Shown here one piece after another: positions 35,636 through 43,870 of a DNA stretch of 64,000 nt (positions are counted from its first letter, which is position 1; every line of letters starts with the position of its first letter). The stretch lies in the NCBI GenBank assembly GCA_963743275.1, contig CAVUPB010000005.1:434001-498000 (forward strand), written 5' to 3'. Below the pieces are notes generated by a model. It did not search any database and was not told the DNA's origin. It saw only the letters and a list, made by a program, of their open reading frames with translations. Source of the DNA: JALYLC01 sp963743275. Lineage in GTDB: Bacteria; Actinomycetota; Thermoleophilia; Gaiellales; JALYLC01. A program made the translations under genes and the position numbers.

Positions 35636-37618
35636 ATGGAACGCGACTTGCGCGAGACGCCGCTGTATCAGGAGATCGAGGCGGCGTATCGCCGCTTCGC
35701 AGAGCCCGGCTTCGGGCGGATCAGCGCCGCCACCGACGTGCGGGCGAGCCCGGACGGGCGCAGCGTCGCGTTTCGCGGCGCCCGCCTGGACGCGCTCGAG
35801 GGGCGGCCGAGCGGCCGCATCTGCCTGGCCGCCGCGGATGGCTCGGGCATGCGCCAGATCACGCACGGCCCGGGCGAGGACTCCGGCGCGCGCTGGTCGC
35901 CCGACGGCGGGACGCTGACATTCCTGTCGGACCGGGATCAGCCCGGCAACGCGCAGGTCTACGCGCTCGAGGCGGGCGTGCTCGGCGAGGCGCGCCGCCT
36001 GACCGAGGCGCCGGGGATCGTCGAGTACCACGAGTGGTCGCCCGACGGGACGCGCATCCTGCTGCTCGTCGCCGGACACGGCGCCGAGCAGACCGACGCG
36101 CTCGGCTCGGGGACGCTCGGCCCGGAGGTCGAGCTGCCGGCCTGGACGCCGCTCGTCGACTCGAGCGAGAACGCGGGCGAGCGCAGGCGGGCGCTGTATG
36201 TCCTCGACGTCGCCGGCGGCGAGCCGGCGCCGGCGTCGCCCGCTGCGGCCAACGTCTGGGAGGCGACGTGGTGCGGCGACACGGCGATCGTCGCGATCGT
36301 GTCCGAGGGCGCGGGCGAAGGCGCGTGGTACGGCGCCGAGCTCGCGCTGATCGACCCGGTCGCGTGCAGCGCGCGCACGCTGCGGCGCGGCGACGTGCAG
36401 CTGGGCTGGGCGTCCGGCTCGCCGGCCGGGACGCACGCCGCCGTGATCGAGGCCGTCTGCAGCGACCGGGTGATCGTCGCCGGGCAGCTGCTCCTGATCG
36501 ATCCGGCCTCGGGCGAGTGCCGCGCGGTCGACACCCACGGTGTCGACGTCACCTGGAGCGCCTGGCGCGACGACGAGCGCCTGCTGGCGATCGGCGTGCG
36601 CGGGCTCGAGCCGGTCGCGCTCGACGTGCGCGCCGCGGACGCGAGCGCGACGGAGATCTGGGTCGGGAGCGGCGCGTGCGGCGGGCCGCTCTACCCCGCG
36701 GCCTCGCCGATCGGCAGCGGCCGCGCGTTCGCGACGACGGTCGAGGCGTGGGACCGCGCGCAGTCGCTCGTGATCGTCGACGGCGAGGTCACGACGACGC
36801 TCGCGGACTTCGCCGACGCCGGCAGCGAGGCGCGCCGCCGGCTGATCGGCGACCGGCGCCGCCTGCGCTGGGCGGCGCCCGACGGGATGGAGATCGAGGG
36901 CTTCCTCACCGTGCCGCCCGGCCCGGGGCCGTTCGCGACGATCATGGACGTCCACGGCGGCCCGATCTGGTGCTTCCAGGATCACGCGCCGCGCGGCGCG
37001 GGGCTCGCCCTGATCGAGCACGGGTATGCGATCTTCGAGCCCAACGTGCGCGGCTCGACGGGCCGCGGGCGGGCGTTCGCCGCGCTCGTCGTGGGCGACA
37101 TGGGCGGCGGCGACGTCGGCGACATGCTCTCGGGCCTCGACCACCTCGTCGCCCAGGGCCTCGCCGATCCCGAGCGCATCGGCATCATGGGCCTGAGCTA
37201 CGGCGGCTTCATGGCCTGCTGGCTGCCGACGCAGGATCCGCGCTTCAAGGCCGCGGTTGCGATGTCCCCGGTCTCCAACTGGTACAGCGAGCGCTTCGGC
37301 AGCAACCTCGGCGCCTGGGTGGGCGACTTCCTCGACGGCGAGCCGCGGCCGGCGGGCGGGCAGTACTACGAGCGCAGCCCCGTGCTCTTCGCGCACCGCG
37401 ACCGTACCCCCACGCTGCTGACGGCCGGACTCCACGACCGCGCGACCCCGCCCGACCAGGCGATCGAGTTCCACAACGCCCTGACCGAGGTGGGCGTCGC
37501 GAGCGACGTCGTCGTGTACCCGGGCGAGGGCCACGGCGTGGACTCGTTCCCGGCGCTGATCGACTGCTCGACGCGCATCGTGGCCTGGTTCCGGCGCCAC
37601 ATGCCGCTGCGCGCCTGA
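35636..37618 (+). CDS. Prolyl oligopeptidase family (S9) peptidase
   Basis: 660 residues. An N-terminal beta-propeller with WD-like repeats (ARWSPDGGTLTFLSDRD, YHEWSPDGTRILLL) is followed by an alpha/beta hydrolase domain. The triad is Ser in IGIMGLSYGGFMACW, Asp in TAGLHDRATPPDQA and His in YPGEGHGVDSF. No signal peptide, so a cytoplasmic peptidase for short peptides, as in acylaminoacyl-peptidases. Confidence 0.93.
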   Translation: MERDLRETPLYQEIEAAYRRFAEPGFGRISAATDVRASPDGRSVAFRGARLDALEGRPSGRICLAAADGSGMRQITHGPGEDSGARWSPDGGTLTFLSDRDQPGNAQVYALEAGVLGEARRLTEAPGIVEYHEWSPDGTRILLLVAGHGAEQTDALGSGTLGPEVELPAWTPLVDSSENAGERRRALYVLDVAGGEPAPASPAAANVWEATWCGDTAIVAIVSEGAGEGAWYGAELALIDPVACSARTLRRGDVQLGWASGSPAGTHAAVIEAVCSDRVIVAGQLLLIDPASGECRAVDTHGVDVTWSAWRDDERLLAIGVRGLEPVALDVRAADASATEIWVGSGACGGPLYPAASPIGSGRAFATTVEAWDRAQSLVIVDGEVTTTLADFADAGSEARRRLIGDRRRLRWAAPDGMEIEGFLTVPPGPGPFATIMDVHGGPIWCFQDHAPRGAGLALIEHGYAIFEPNVRGSTGRGRAFAALVVGDMGGGDVGDMLSGLDHLVAQGLADPERIGIMGLSYGGFMACWLPTQDPRFKAAVAMSPVSNWYSERFGSNLGAWVGDFLDGEPRPAGGQYYERSPVLFAHRDRTPTLLTAGLHDRATPPDQAIEFHNALTEVGVASDVVVYPGEGHGVDSFPALIDCSTRIVAWFRRHMPLRA

Positions 37619-37631
37619 GCGCCTTCCGATA

Positions 37632-37645
37632 CGAACATACGTTCG
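37632..37645. promoter_or_regulatory. LexA (SOS) box
   Basis: CGAACATACGTTCG, a perfect CGAAC-N4-GTTCG palindrome matching the actinobacterial SOS box. It lies 13 nt before the radical SAM start codon, and TATGCT (37647-37652) directly after it fits a -10 box, which would make the mRNA almost leaderless and let LexA block it. Confidence 0.82.
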
Positions 37646-37658
37646 CTATGCTGCGGGC

Positions 37659-38693
37659 ATGCCCGCCGACCGCTCGCTGCGCTGGTCGCTCGCCGGTACC
37701 GACCCCCAGCGCTCGCTGCTCGACGACGACGTCGACCCGACGCGCGAGCTGCGCGAGGTCGAGTACCTGCACGTCCGCGCGCGCTCGATCATCAGCGAGG
37801 TGCCGCGGGCCTCGCGCATGCCGTTCCGGTACACGATCAATCCGTACCGGGGCTGCAGCCACGCCTGCACGTACTGCTTCGCGCGGCCGACGCACGAGTA
37901 CCTCGGGCTGAACGGCGGCGACGACTTCGAACGGCGCATCGTCGTCAAGGTCAACGCCGTCGAGCGGCTCGCGGCCGAGCTCGCACGCCCGGGCTGGGGC
38001 GGTGACCACATCGCGATGGGCACGAACACCGACCCCTACCAGCAGTGCGAGGGCCGCTACCGCCTCACGCGCGGCATCGTCGAGACGCTCGGGCGCGCGC
38101 GCAACCCGTTCTCGATTCTCACGAAGTCGACGATGATCCAGCGCGATCTCGACCTGCTGGCGGATGCGGCGCAGCGCACCGACGTGCGCGTGAACTTCTC
38201 GATCGGCACGCTCGACGAGGAGGTCTGGCGCATCAGCGAGCCCGGGACGCCCCCGCCCTGGCGGCGCGTCGAGGCGCTCGCCCGCCTCAACGAGGCCGGC
38301 GTCCCGTGCGGCGTGCTCGTCGCGCCGATCCTGCCGGGCCTCTCCGACGGCGACGCGCAACTGTCGGCGGTCGTCAAGGCCTGCGTCGAGGCCGGCGCGG
38401 TCTCGATCTCGAGCATCGGCCTGCACCTGCGGCCCGGCGTGCGCGAGCTCTTCATGCCGTGGCTCGCGCGCGAGCGGCCCGAGCTCGTCGAGCGCTACGA
38501 GTCGCTCTACCGCGCGCGCAGCGGCTACCTCGCGGGCGACGAGCAGGAGCGCATCTCCGCGCGGGTGCGGGCGCTCGTCGAGCAGCACGGCGGGTGCGCG
38601 CGAAGCCCGCGCCACTCGCGTCTCGCGATCGCCGAGGCGCCGCGCCGCCCGGCGCCCTGCGCGCCGCCCGATCAGCTGCCGCTCGTCGGCTGA
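37659..38693 (+). CDS. Rv2578c-like radical SAM protein
   Basis: 344 residues. The iron-sulfur motif is C-x3-C-x2-C in YRGCSHACTYCFARPTHEY, and IAMGTNTDPYQQCEG and LTKSTMIQRDLDLL match the Rv2578c/spore-photoproduct-lyase-like group. Radical chemistry on an unknown substrate is expected. The SOS box at its promoter makes it damage-inducible by inference; I recall that mycobacterial Rv2578c also has a LexA site. It is followed after 24 nt by a protein with a metal-type Cys motif. Confidence 0.9.
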   Translation: MPADRSLRWSLAGTDPQRSLLDDDVDPTRELREVEYLHVRARSIISEVPRASRMPFRYTINPYRGCSHACTYCFARPTHEYLGLNGGDDFERRIVVKVNAVERLAAELARPGWGGDHIAMGTNTDPYQQCEGRYRLTRGIVETLGRARNPFSILTKSTMIQRDLDLLADAAQRTDVRVNFSIGTLDEEVWRISEPGTPPPWRRVEALARLNEAGVPCGVLVAPILPGLSDGDAQLSAVVKACVEAGAVSISSIGLHLRPGVRELFMPWLARERPELVERYESLYRARSGYLAGDEQERISARVRALVEQHGGCARSPRHSRLAIAEAPRRPAPCAPPDQLPLVG

Positions 38694-38717
38694 CGCGAGC
38701 TCCTAGGCTGCACGGCC

Positions 38718-39344
38718 GTGCCCCTGCAGAACCGCGTCACGCCCTTCTCCGAGCTCGTCGCGCACCCGGCGCGCGGCCTCCTCTACGGCAACCGCGGCTG
38801 CATGCACGATGCGAGCGGCCGCATCCGCAGCCGCTACGGCACGCGGCGCTGGATCGCCTGCCGGCTCGCGTTCAAGGGCTGGGAGCGCGGGCCGAAGCTG
38901 CAGCCGGGCAAGTTCACCGAGCTGTTCTTCCTCGACGAGGTGACGGCGTTCGCCGCCGGCCACCGGCCGTGCGCGCTCTGCCGCCGCGCCGATTACGTGC
39001 GGCTCGGTGAGATCTGGGACGACCTGCACCCCGGCCAGAGCGGGGCCGATGCGATCGACCTGCAACTCCACGGCGAGCGCGTCGAGCCGCGAACGCGCGC
39101 CCAGCGCCACCACCGCGCGCCCGTGGACGGCCTCCCCGACGGCGCCTTCGTCGTGCGCGCGGGCGAGCCCTGGCTCGTGCTCGGCGCGCAGCTCCTGCAC
39201 TGGACGCCGGCGGGCTACGACACGAGGATGCGGCGGCCGCGCGGCGAGGCCGCGTCCGTCGTCACGCCGCCCTCCCTCGTGGCCGTGCTGCGACGTGGAT
39301 GGGATCCGCTCGTGCCCCTGCTGCATCCCTCGGCCGAGGCCTGA
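38718..39344 (+). CDS. Hypothetical protein with RPCxxC motif, SOS operon
   Basis: 208 residues from a GTG. It begins PLQNRVTPFSELVAHPARGL then LYGNRGCMHD, and has GHRPCALCRRADY, which recalls the RPCxRC zinc/alkyl-acceptor site of Ada without other Ada landmarks. Located 24 nt after the SOS-box radical SAM gene and so probably co-induced. A DNA-repair or nucleic-acid role is an inference from context and this motif only. Confidence 0.6.
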   Translation: MPLQNRVTPFSELVAHPARGLLYGNRGCMHDASGRIRSRYGTRRWIACRLAFKGWERGPKLQPGKFTELFFLDEVTAFAAGHRPCALCRRADYVRLGEIWDDLHPGQSGADAIDLQLHGERVEPRTRAQRHHRAPVDGLPDGAFVVRAGEPWLVLGAQLLHWTPAGYDTRMRRPRGEAASVVTPPSLVAVLRRGWDPLVPLLHPSAEA

Positions 39345-39483
39345 GCCTGTTCGGGATCGGTAAGGATCGGGCGCTGGGATCAGGCGTCCGTAAACAAACA
39401 TGGCGCCGCCCACTCCCGGCCCGCGCGCGGTGGTACTCCTGCGATCAGGACGCTCCACCTGCGATCGACCTGGGAGGTACACC
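39345..39483. other. Intergenic region, no gene seen
   Basis: About 140 nt upstream of a secreted protein. The direct repeat CTGCGATC occurs twice (within about 39438-39470), followed by GGGAGG as ribosome site. No recognisable RNA. Confidence 0.3.
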
Positions 39484-40761
39484 GTGCTGCAGAACATCCA
39501 ACGACGCGCTCTGCGCGCCGCCGGCCTCGGCGCCGTCGCGATGCTGGCGGTGCCCCTCGCCGCACAGGCCGCCGGGTACCGCCCGCAGTTCTCCGAGAGC
39601 TTCAACAGCGGGCTCGCGGGCGCGCGGCCCTCGATCGTCCTCCGCGCCGTCCTCGACGACGGCAACGGCGGTGCGCCGGCAGCGACGGGCATCCTGCGCT
39701 TCAACGTCGACACGCGGCATCTGACCTCCTCGGCCTGGGCCGCGATGCTCGCGGCGCCGTCCGGCACCCAGCTCGGCACGTTCACGAGCGAGCTCACCGG
39801 CACGACGTCGATGCGCGTGCTCTCGCACGGCAAGGACGCGGCCGGCTCCTACGTCCGCGCCGGCGTCGACCTGCCGGGCGCCAACGCGTCGATCGTCGGC
39901 GACGACAACCTCGTCTTCGTCGTGCGCCGCACGCCCTCGGGCGCCTACCTCACCTTCCAGGTCGACCTGCGCACCGCGGTCGGCCGCCTCGCGGCGCGGG
40001 GTGCGAACGCGACGCTCCAGAGCGTCGCATTCGCGCTGCGCAGCTCGATCCACTACGGCGGCAAGAGCCACGGCATCACGCTCAACCCGGCCAGCCAGAC
40101 CGCGCTCACGAACTCCGTGAGCGTGCGCGCGTGCGCCGATCCCGCGTGCGCGACAGTCGCCCCCACCCTCGGCGCAAGCGCCACGGTGCATCTGCCGAAA
40201 TCGGTCACGCTCGCGGCGCCGGTCACCGCCACCTACGGCTACCGCTACTCGATCGGCGGCACCGGCCGCTCAGGCGACACCGTCAGCCTCGAGTCGCTCG
40301 GCACGCTCGGTGCGCTTCCGGCGCGCGGGACGACGATGGTCAAGCCCGACGGCACGTTCGTCATCCGGGCGACGCTGCGCTCGCTCTTCAGCGACGACGG
40401 CGATCTCGCGATGTCGGCGCGCGGGCGCTACGTCGTCGCTTCCGTCGAGGGCGGCAACGCCACCGTCTACGGCATCGCGGCCCAGGACACGCACGTCGTG
40501 CTCGCGCAGCCGCGCTTCAAGCTGCAGCGCAAGACCGGCGGCAAGCTCCTGCACTTCTCGGTCCGCATCCCCGGCGCCGACGATCACGTGCGCGTCTCCA
40601 TCAAGATCGGCAACCGCATCCTGGCGAAGGGCTACGCGACCCACAGCGGGACGTTCTCGAAGACCGTGCTCAAGCCCGCCGAGCGCGGCAACCTGCGCGT
40701 GGTCGCGTCGGTGCCCGGCGCCGACACCGCGGTCTCGAACGCGACGCCGCTCAGCCGCTGA
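39484..40761 (+). CDS. Secreted protein of unknown function (425 aa)
   Basis: Starts at GTG after GGGAGG. Signal peptide (LGAVAMLAVPLAAQA), then a beta-rich protein without Cys pairs except CADPACATVAP. The middle resembles an immunoglobulin-like or jelly-roll arrangement (VTLAAPVTATYGYRYSIGGT), and the end (LLHFSVRIPGADDHVRVSIK) another beta domain. No catalytic motif. Followed by a strong terminator. Confidence 0.65.
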   Translation: MLQNIQRRALRAAGLGAVAMLAVPLAAQAAGYRPQFSESFNSGLAGARPSIVLRAVLDDGNGGAPAATGILRFNVDTRHLTSSAWAAMLAAPSGTQLGTFTSELTGTTSMRVLSHGKDAAGSYVRAGVDLPGANASIVGDDNLVFVVRRTPSGAYLTFQVDLRTAVGRLAARGANATLQSVAFALRSSIHYGGKSHGITLNPASQTALTNSVSVRACADPACATVAPTLGASATVHLPKSVTLAAPVTATYGYRYSIGGTGRSGDTVSLESLGTLGALPARGTTMVKPDGTFVIRATLRSLFSDDGDLAMSARGRYVVASVEGGNATVYGIAAQDTHVVLAQPRFKLQRKTGGKLLHFSVRIPGADDHVRVSIKIGNRILAKGYATHSGTFSKTVLKPAERGNLRVVASVPGADTAVSNATPLSR

Positions 40762-40777
40762 CCTCCTCCGGTCGGCG

Positions 40778-40809
40778 CGGGGCCGCCCCGGCACGCCGGG
40801 GCGGCCCCG
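40778..40809 (+). terminator. GC-rich hairpin terminator
   Basis: Perfect 15-bp inverted repeat (arm CGGGGCCGCCCCGGC) with a two-base centre, 16 nt after the preceding stop codon. No T-run. Confidence 0.75.
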
Positions 40810-40855
40810 TCGCACCGCCCGGGAACTTCCGCGCGCAGCACGGGGTATCCCGGCC

Positions 40856-41350
40856 ATGAAACGCCATACCGCACCCGCCGCAGCGATCGCCGTGATCGCC
40901 GCCCTGAGCGCGCGGCGGCGGCACGCCGCGGCCGACGGCTCGGCCATGCCGTGCCGGAGCGCGATCACCACCGGACCCATCCCGGCATGGGCCCGCGCCG
41001 GCTTCTCGGACAAGGTGCCGCGCATGCCACACGCGGTCGGCCGCTCGGGCGCCATCGCCGCGCTCGTCTTCGGCTACCCGCTGCAGTCGCCCCCGGACGC
41101 GAAGCGCAACAACAAGATCCTCTGGGTCTCGCGGACGCCCGCCCAGCCGCAGAGCGCAGGCGCTGCGCCCCATGCTCTGCACATCCGCGCCCAGCGCATG
41201 CGCGGGACGACCCGCATCGGCCGGCCCGTCGAGCGCAGCGTCGCGCGCGGCCCGGGGCCGTCGATCATCGACCTGCCGGCGCCGGGCTGCTGGCGGCTGA
41301 CGCTCACCTGGTCGCACGGCCGCGACACGCTCGATCTGCGCTATTCGTAG
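40856..41350 (+). CDS. Secreted/exported protein of unknown function (164 aa)
   Basis: N-terminal hydrophobic run (APAAAIAVIAALSA) then an Ala/His stretch, suggesting export though the cleavage site is unclear. PRMPHAVGRSGAIAALVFGY and NNKILWVSRTPAQ are the most distinctive segments, followed by a beta-rich end (CWRLTLTWSHGRDTLDLRY). I do not recognise a family with certainty. Confidence 0.6.
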   Translation: MKRHTAPAAAIAVIAALSARRRHAAADGSAMPCRSAITTGPIPAWARAGFSDKVPRMPHAVGRSGAIAALVFGYPLQSPPDAKRNNKILWVSRTPAQPQSAGAAPHALHIRAQRMRGTTRIGRPVERSVARGPGPSIIDLPAPGCWRLTLTWSHGRDTLDLRYS

Positions 41351-41418
41351 CTCTCCGCGCTCCCGAGCGCGCTTCGGTATGAGCGTGTGCGGCTGGGGTG
41401 GATGGAGCGAGCGGGCGC

Positions 41419-41447
41419 GCAAAGTTGGGGTCAGACCCCAACTTTGC
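41419..41447. repeat. 29-bp palindrome (GGGGTCAGACCCC family)
   Basis: Perfect 14+1+14 palindrome, arms GCAAAGTTGGGGTC. An identical 29-mer lies at 42370-42398, so the gene 41531-42343 is bracketed by two copies. Confidence 0.88.
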
Positions 41448-41530
41448 ATGGCGCGGCAGCCGGCTGGAGGCCGATCCAGCCGCTCCCGACGCCACGCTCA
41501 TTCCGAAATGCGCTCCTATACTCGCGCGGC

Positions 41531-42343
41531 ATGAGCGAGCTCGCCCGCGCGCACTCCGAGATCCGGGCCGACGCGCAGCGGCTCGCCGGCGGTCCGGGTG
41601 ACATGCCCCAGCGCGTCGCGCTGCTGCACGCGATCTTCGCCGACTCGTACGGCAACCACGCGTTTCCCGAGGTCGCCCTGCACGGCGCGCTGTGGGCGTA
41701 CGGCTTCTACGAACGGCGCGGCACGATCAGCCGGATGATCGCCTATCGCTACTTCTACGACGCCGACGAACGCGCGCGGCGCTCGTACATGCTGTTCGAG
41801 TTCGCGCAGGGCTTCAAGGAGGCCAACCGCTCGGTCTTCATCGACACGTACACGAACTACGTGTTCTCGAAGCGGCACGGCGAGGCGCCCGGGGCGGACG
41901 AGATCCTCGCGCCCGAGCTGCTCGAGGCCCTCAACGGCGTGCACCGGGCGGCGCGCGAGCGCCGGCTGCTGCCGCGCGCGGAGCGCGCACGCGTGTTCGA
42001 GCGCGCGCTGATGTTCGAGCAGGAGCTCACGGTGGGCCCGAAGGTGCGCGAGGAGGTCGCGAAGTTCGACTGCCCGGTGCTGACCGCGATCGTGCTGCGG
42101 CCGGTCGTGCGCTTCACGTACTTCCCGCGCACGACGTACATGGCGTTCCGGAACTTCGGCGACACCGACGAGCGGATCGAGAAGGCGCTGCGCAGCTACG
42201 AGCTCGCCGAGCGCACGGGCTGGGAGCGCGTGGGCGACACGATCCGGCGCCACGGCGTGCTGCCGCAGCGCTTCTTCGCCGACCCGCGCGCCTACGCCGG
42301 CGAGCTCGCGAGCGCGGCCGGCGCCGGGCCGCCGTTCGCCTGA
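41531..42343 (+). CDS. Hypothetical protein (270 aa), bracketed by palindromes
   Basis: A soluble, largely helical protein: AIFADSYGNHAFPEVALHGA, RMIAYRYFYDADERARRSYM, FIDTYTNYVFSKRHGEAP and TYFPRTTYMAFRNFGDTDER. No membrane segment, signal peptide or motif I know. In view of the flanking identical palindromes it may have moved as a unit, but its base composition looks like its neighbours. Confidence 0.7.
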   Translation: MSELARAHSEIRADAQRLAGGPGDMPQRVALLHAIFADSYGNHAFPEVALHGALWAYGFYERRGTISRMIAYRYFYDADERARRSYMLFEFAQGFKEANRSVFIDTYTNYVFSKRHGEAPGADEILAPELLEALNGVHRAARERRLLPRAERARVFERALMFEQELTVGPKVREEVAKFDCPVLTAIVLRPVVRFTYFPRTTYMAFRNFGDTDERIEKALRSYELAERTGWERVGDTIRRHGVLPQRFFADPRAYAGELASAAGAGPPFA

Positions 42344-42344
42344 C

Positions 42345-42398
42345 GCAAGGGTCTGACCCCAACTTGCGCGCAAAGTTGGGGTCAGACCCCAACTTTGC
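42345..42398. repeat. Two GGGGTCAGACCCC-type palindromes
   Basis: A shortened copy (42345-42367, GCAAGGGTCTGACCCC then AACTTGC) followed at once by a perfect 29-bp copy (42370-42398) identical to 41419-41447. It lies between two convergent genes and could also stop transcription. Confidence 0.85.
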
Positions 42399-42410
42399 AG
42401 GCGCGCGCGA

Positions 42411-43808
42411 TCAGGGCAGGCGTTGGAACGCGCCGATGTCGGGGCGGCCGAACGCCGGCACCGGCGTGCCGGCGAGATCGCTCGTGAGACCGAGCGGGAT
42501 CCCCTGCCCGGCACCGAGGTTGACCGAGACGACGCGGCCGGAGGCGTCGAACTGGGGCGGCGCCGAGTCGAAGCCGGCCGCATCGCCGCCCGAGAGGGCC
42601 TGCCACTGCGCGAACGTGACGCGAGAGCCGTTCCACGCCACCCGGCGCGAGCCCGGATCCGGGCTCGCGTACCAGTTCGCGTCTGCGCTGAACGAGCCGA
42701 CGCGGGTGGCGTCGTTGAGCAGGAAGGCCGAGCCGAGCAGGTCGGCGCCGGTGTACGCGAAGAGGTTGTTGCGGGTCTCGAGCTGCGCCGCCGCCACGAC
42801 GAAGACCGCCGAGGCGTTGCCGCTCGCCGTCGAGCGGCCGGTCTGCTGCACCGTGTTGTTCCACAGCTGCGCGCGCGCCGGCGTCGTGCCCGCCGTGACC
42901 AGGATCCCGTGCTGGAAGCGCCCCTGCACGAGGTTGTACTGAAACGTCACGAGCGCCGGGTTGTCCGAGATCACGATGCCGAACAGCGACGAGCCGAGGC
43001 GGTTCGCGGCGACCAGGCCCGGACCGCCCGCGGCCTTGACGTCGGCGCCGGCGTTGGCGCCGATGACGTTGCGGGCGATCGTGTAGCCGCGCGCGGCCGG
43101 GCCGGCGTACACGCCGTGCTCGGTCCCGGCGCCGTCGCCGTTGCCGGTGATCGTGCAGTCGACGACCGAGCCGTTCGCGCCGTTGAGGTCGACGCCGTCG
43201 CCGTTGTAGGGCTGCCCGTCCTTGCCGTTGCCGCTCACGAGCGAGGCGCTCAGCACCGTGCCCACGGCCTGGCTCATCTCCATGAGGCCTGCGCGCGCAT
43301 TGCCGACGAGCTGCGAGTTGCTGATCGAGATCGACGTGCCGCCCTTGATCTGCACCCCGGTGCCGGCGCTGTTCGTCACGGTCACGGCGTCGAGCGCGAC
43401 GCGCGCCGCCGCGTCGATCCAGACCGCCTGCAGGGCCGCGGCCCGCACCGTCAGGCCGCGCAGGACGATGTCGTGGACGCCCATGAGCATCACGCTCACG
43501 GTGCCCGCGGGCGCCGCGACCACGACCGGCCCGTCGGCCTGGTAGACGATCGGCCGGCCGGGCAGGCCGGACGTCAGCGGCCGGAGCTGCGCGGCGTACG
43601 TGGCGGCCGCGAGATGCACGACGTCACCCGGGAGCGCGAGGCGGGCGGCCGGGGCGGGCGAGCACCACGGGGTCGTCGGGTTGCCCACGACGACGGCGCT
43701 CGCGGCATCCGAGCAGGCGAGCTGCGCGGGGTCGACGTACAGGTCGGCGGCGTGCGCGGCACCCGGGAGCGCGAGCGCGGCGACGAGCAGGGCGGCGGGA
43801 AGGCGCAT
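42411..43808 (-). CDS. Secreted parallel beta-helix protein 1
   Basis: 465 residues with a signal peptide (LPAALLVAALALPGAAHA). Repeated turns such as ISISNSQLVGNARAGLMEMS, DGVDLNGANGSVVDCTITGN and YTIARNVIGANAGADVKAAG mark a right-handed beta-helix of the pectate-lyase/NosD kind. It may be a polysaccharide lyase, hydrolase or surface fibre; no catalytic set is evident. Paralogue of the next gene upstream on the same strand, with exactly the same length. Confidence 0.85.
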   Translation of the reverse strand: MRLPAALLVAALALPGAAHAADLYVDPAQLACSDAASAVVVGNPTTPWCSPAPAARLALPGDVVHLAAATYAAQLRPLTSGLPGRPIVYQADGPVVVAAPAGTVSVMLMGVHDIVLRGLTVRAAALQAVWIDAAARVALDAVTVTNSAGTGVQIKGGTSISISNSQLVGNARAGLMEMSQAVGTVLSASLVSGNGKDGQPYNGDGVDLNGANGSVVDCTITGNGDGAGTEHGVYAGPAARGYTIARNVIGANAGADVKAAGGPGLVAANRLGSSLFGIVISDNPALVTFQYNLVQGRFQHGILVTAGTTPARAQLWNNTVQQTGRSTASGNASAVFVVAAAQLETRNNLFAYTGADLLGSAFLLNDATRVGSFSADANWYASPDPGSRRVAWNGSRVTFAQWQALSGGDAAGFDSAPPQFDASGRVVSVNLGAGQGIPLGLTSDLAGTPVPAFGRPDIGAFQRLP

Positions 43809-43870
43809 CGCCCGAACGTACAGGCTTGTGCGCCATGTGACGACCCTCTTCGAGGGTACCCCGAAGGGCG

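Noticed and set aside
40856..41350. Lipoprotein with a hidden frameshift at the N-terminus
   Set aside because: The ALSARRRHA stretch could be imagined as a broken lipobox, but no single-base change keeps both a lipobox and the downstream frame.
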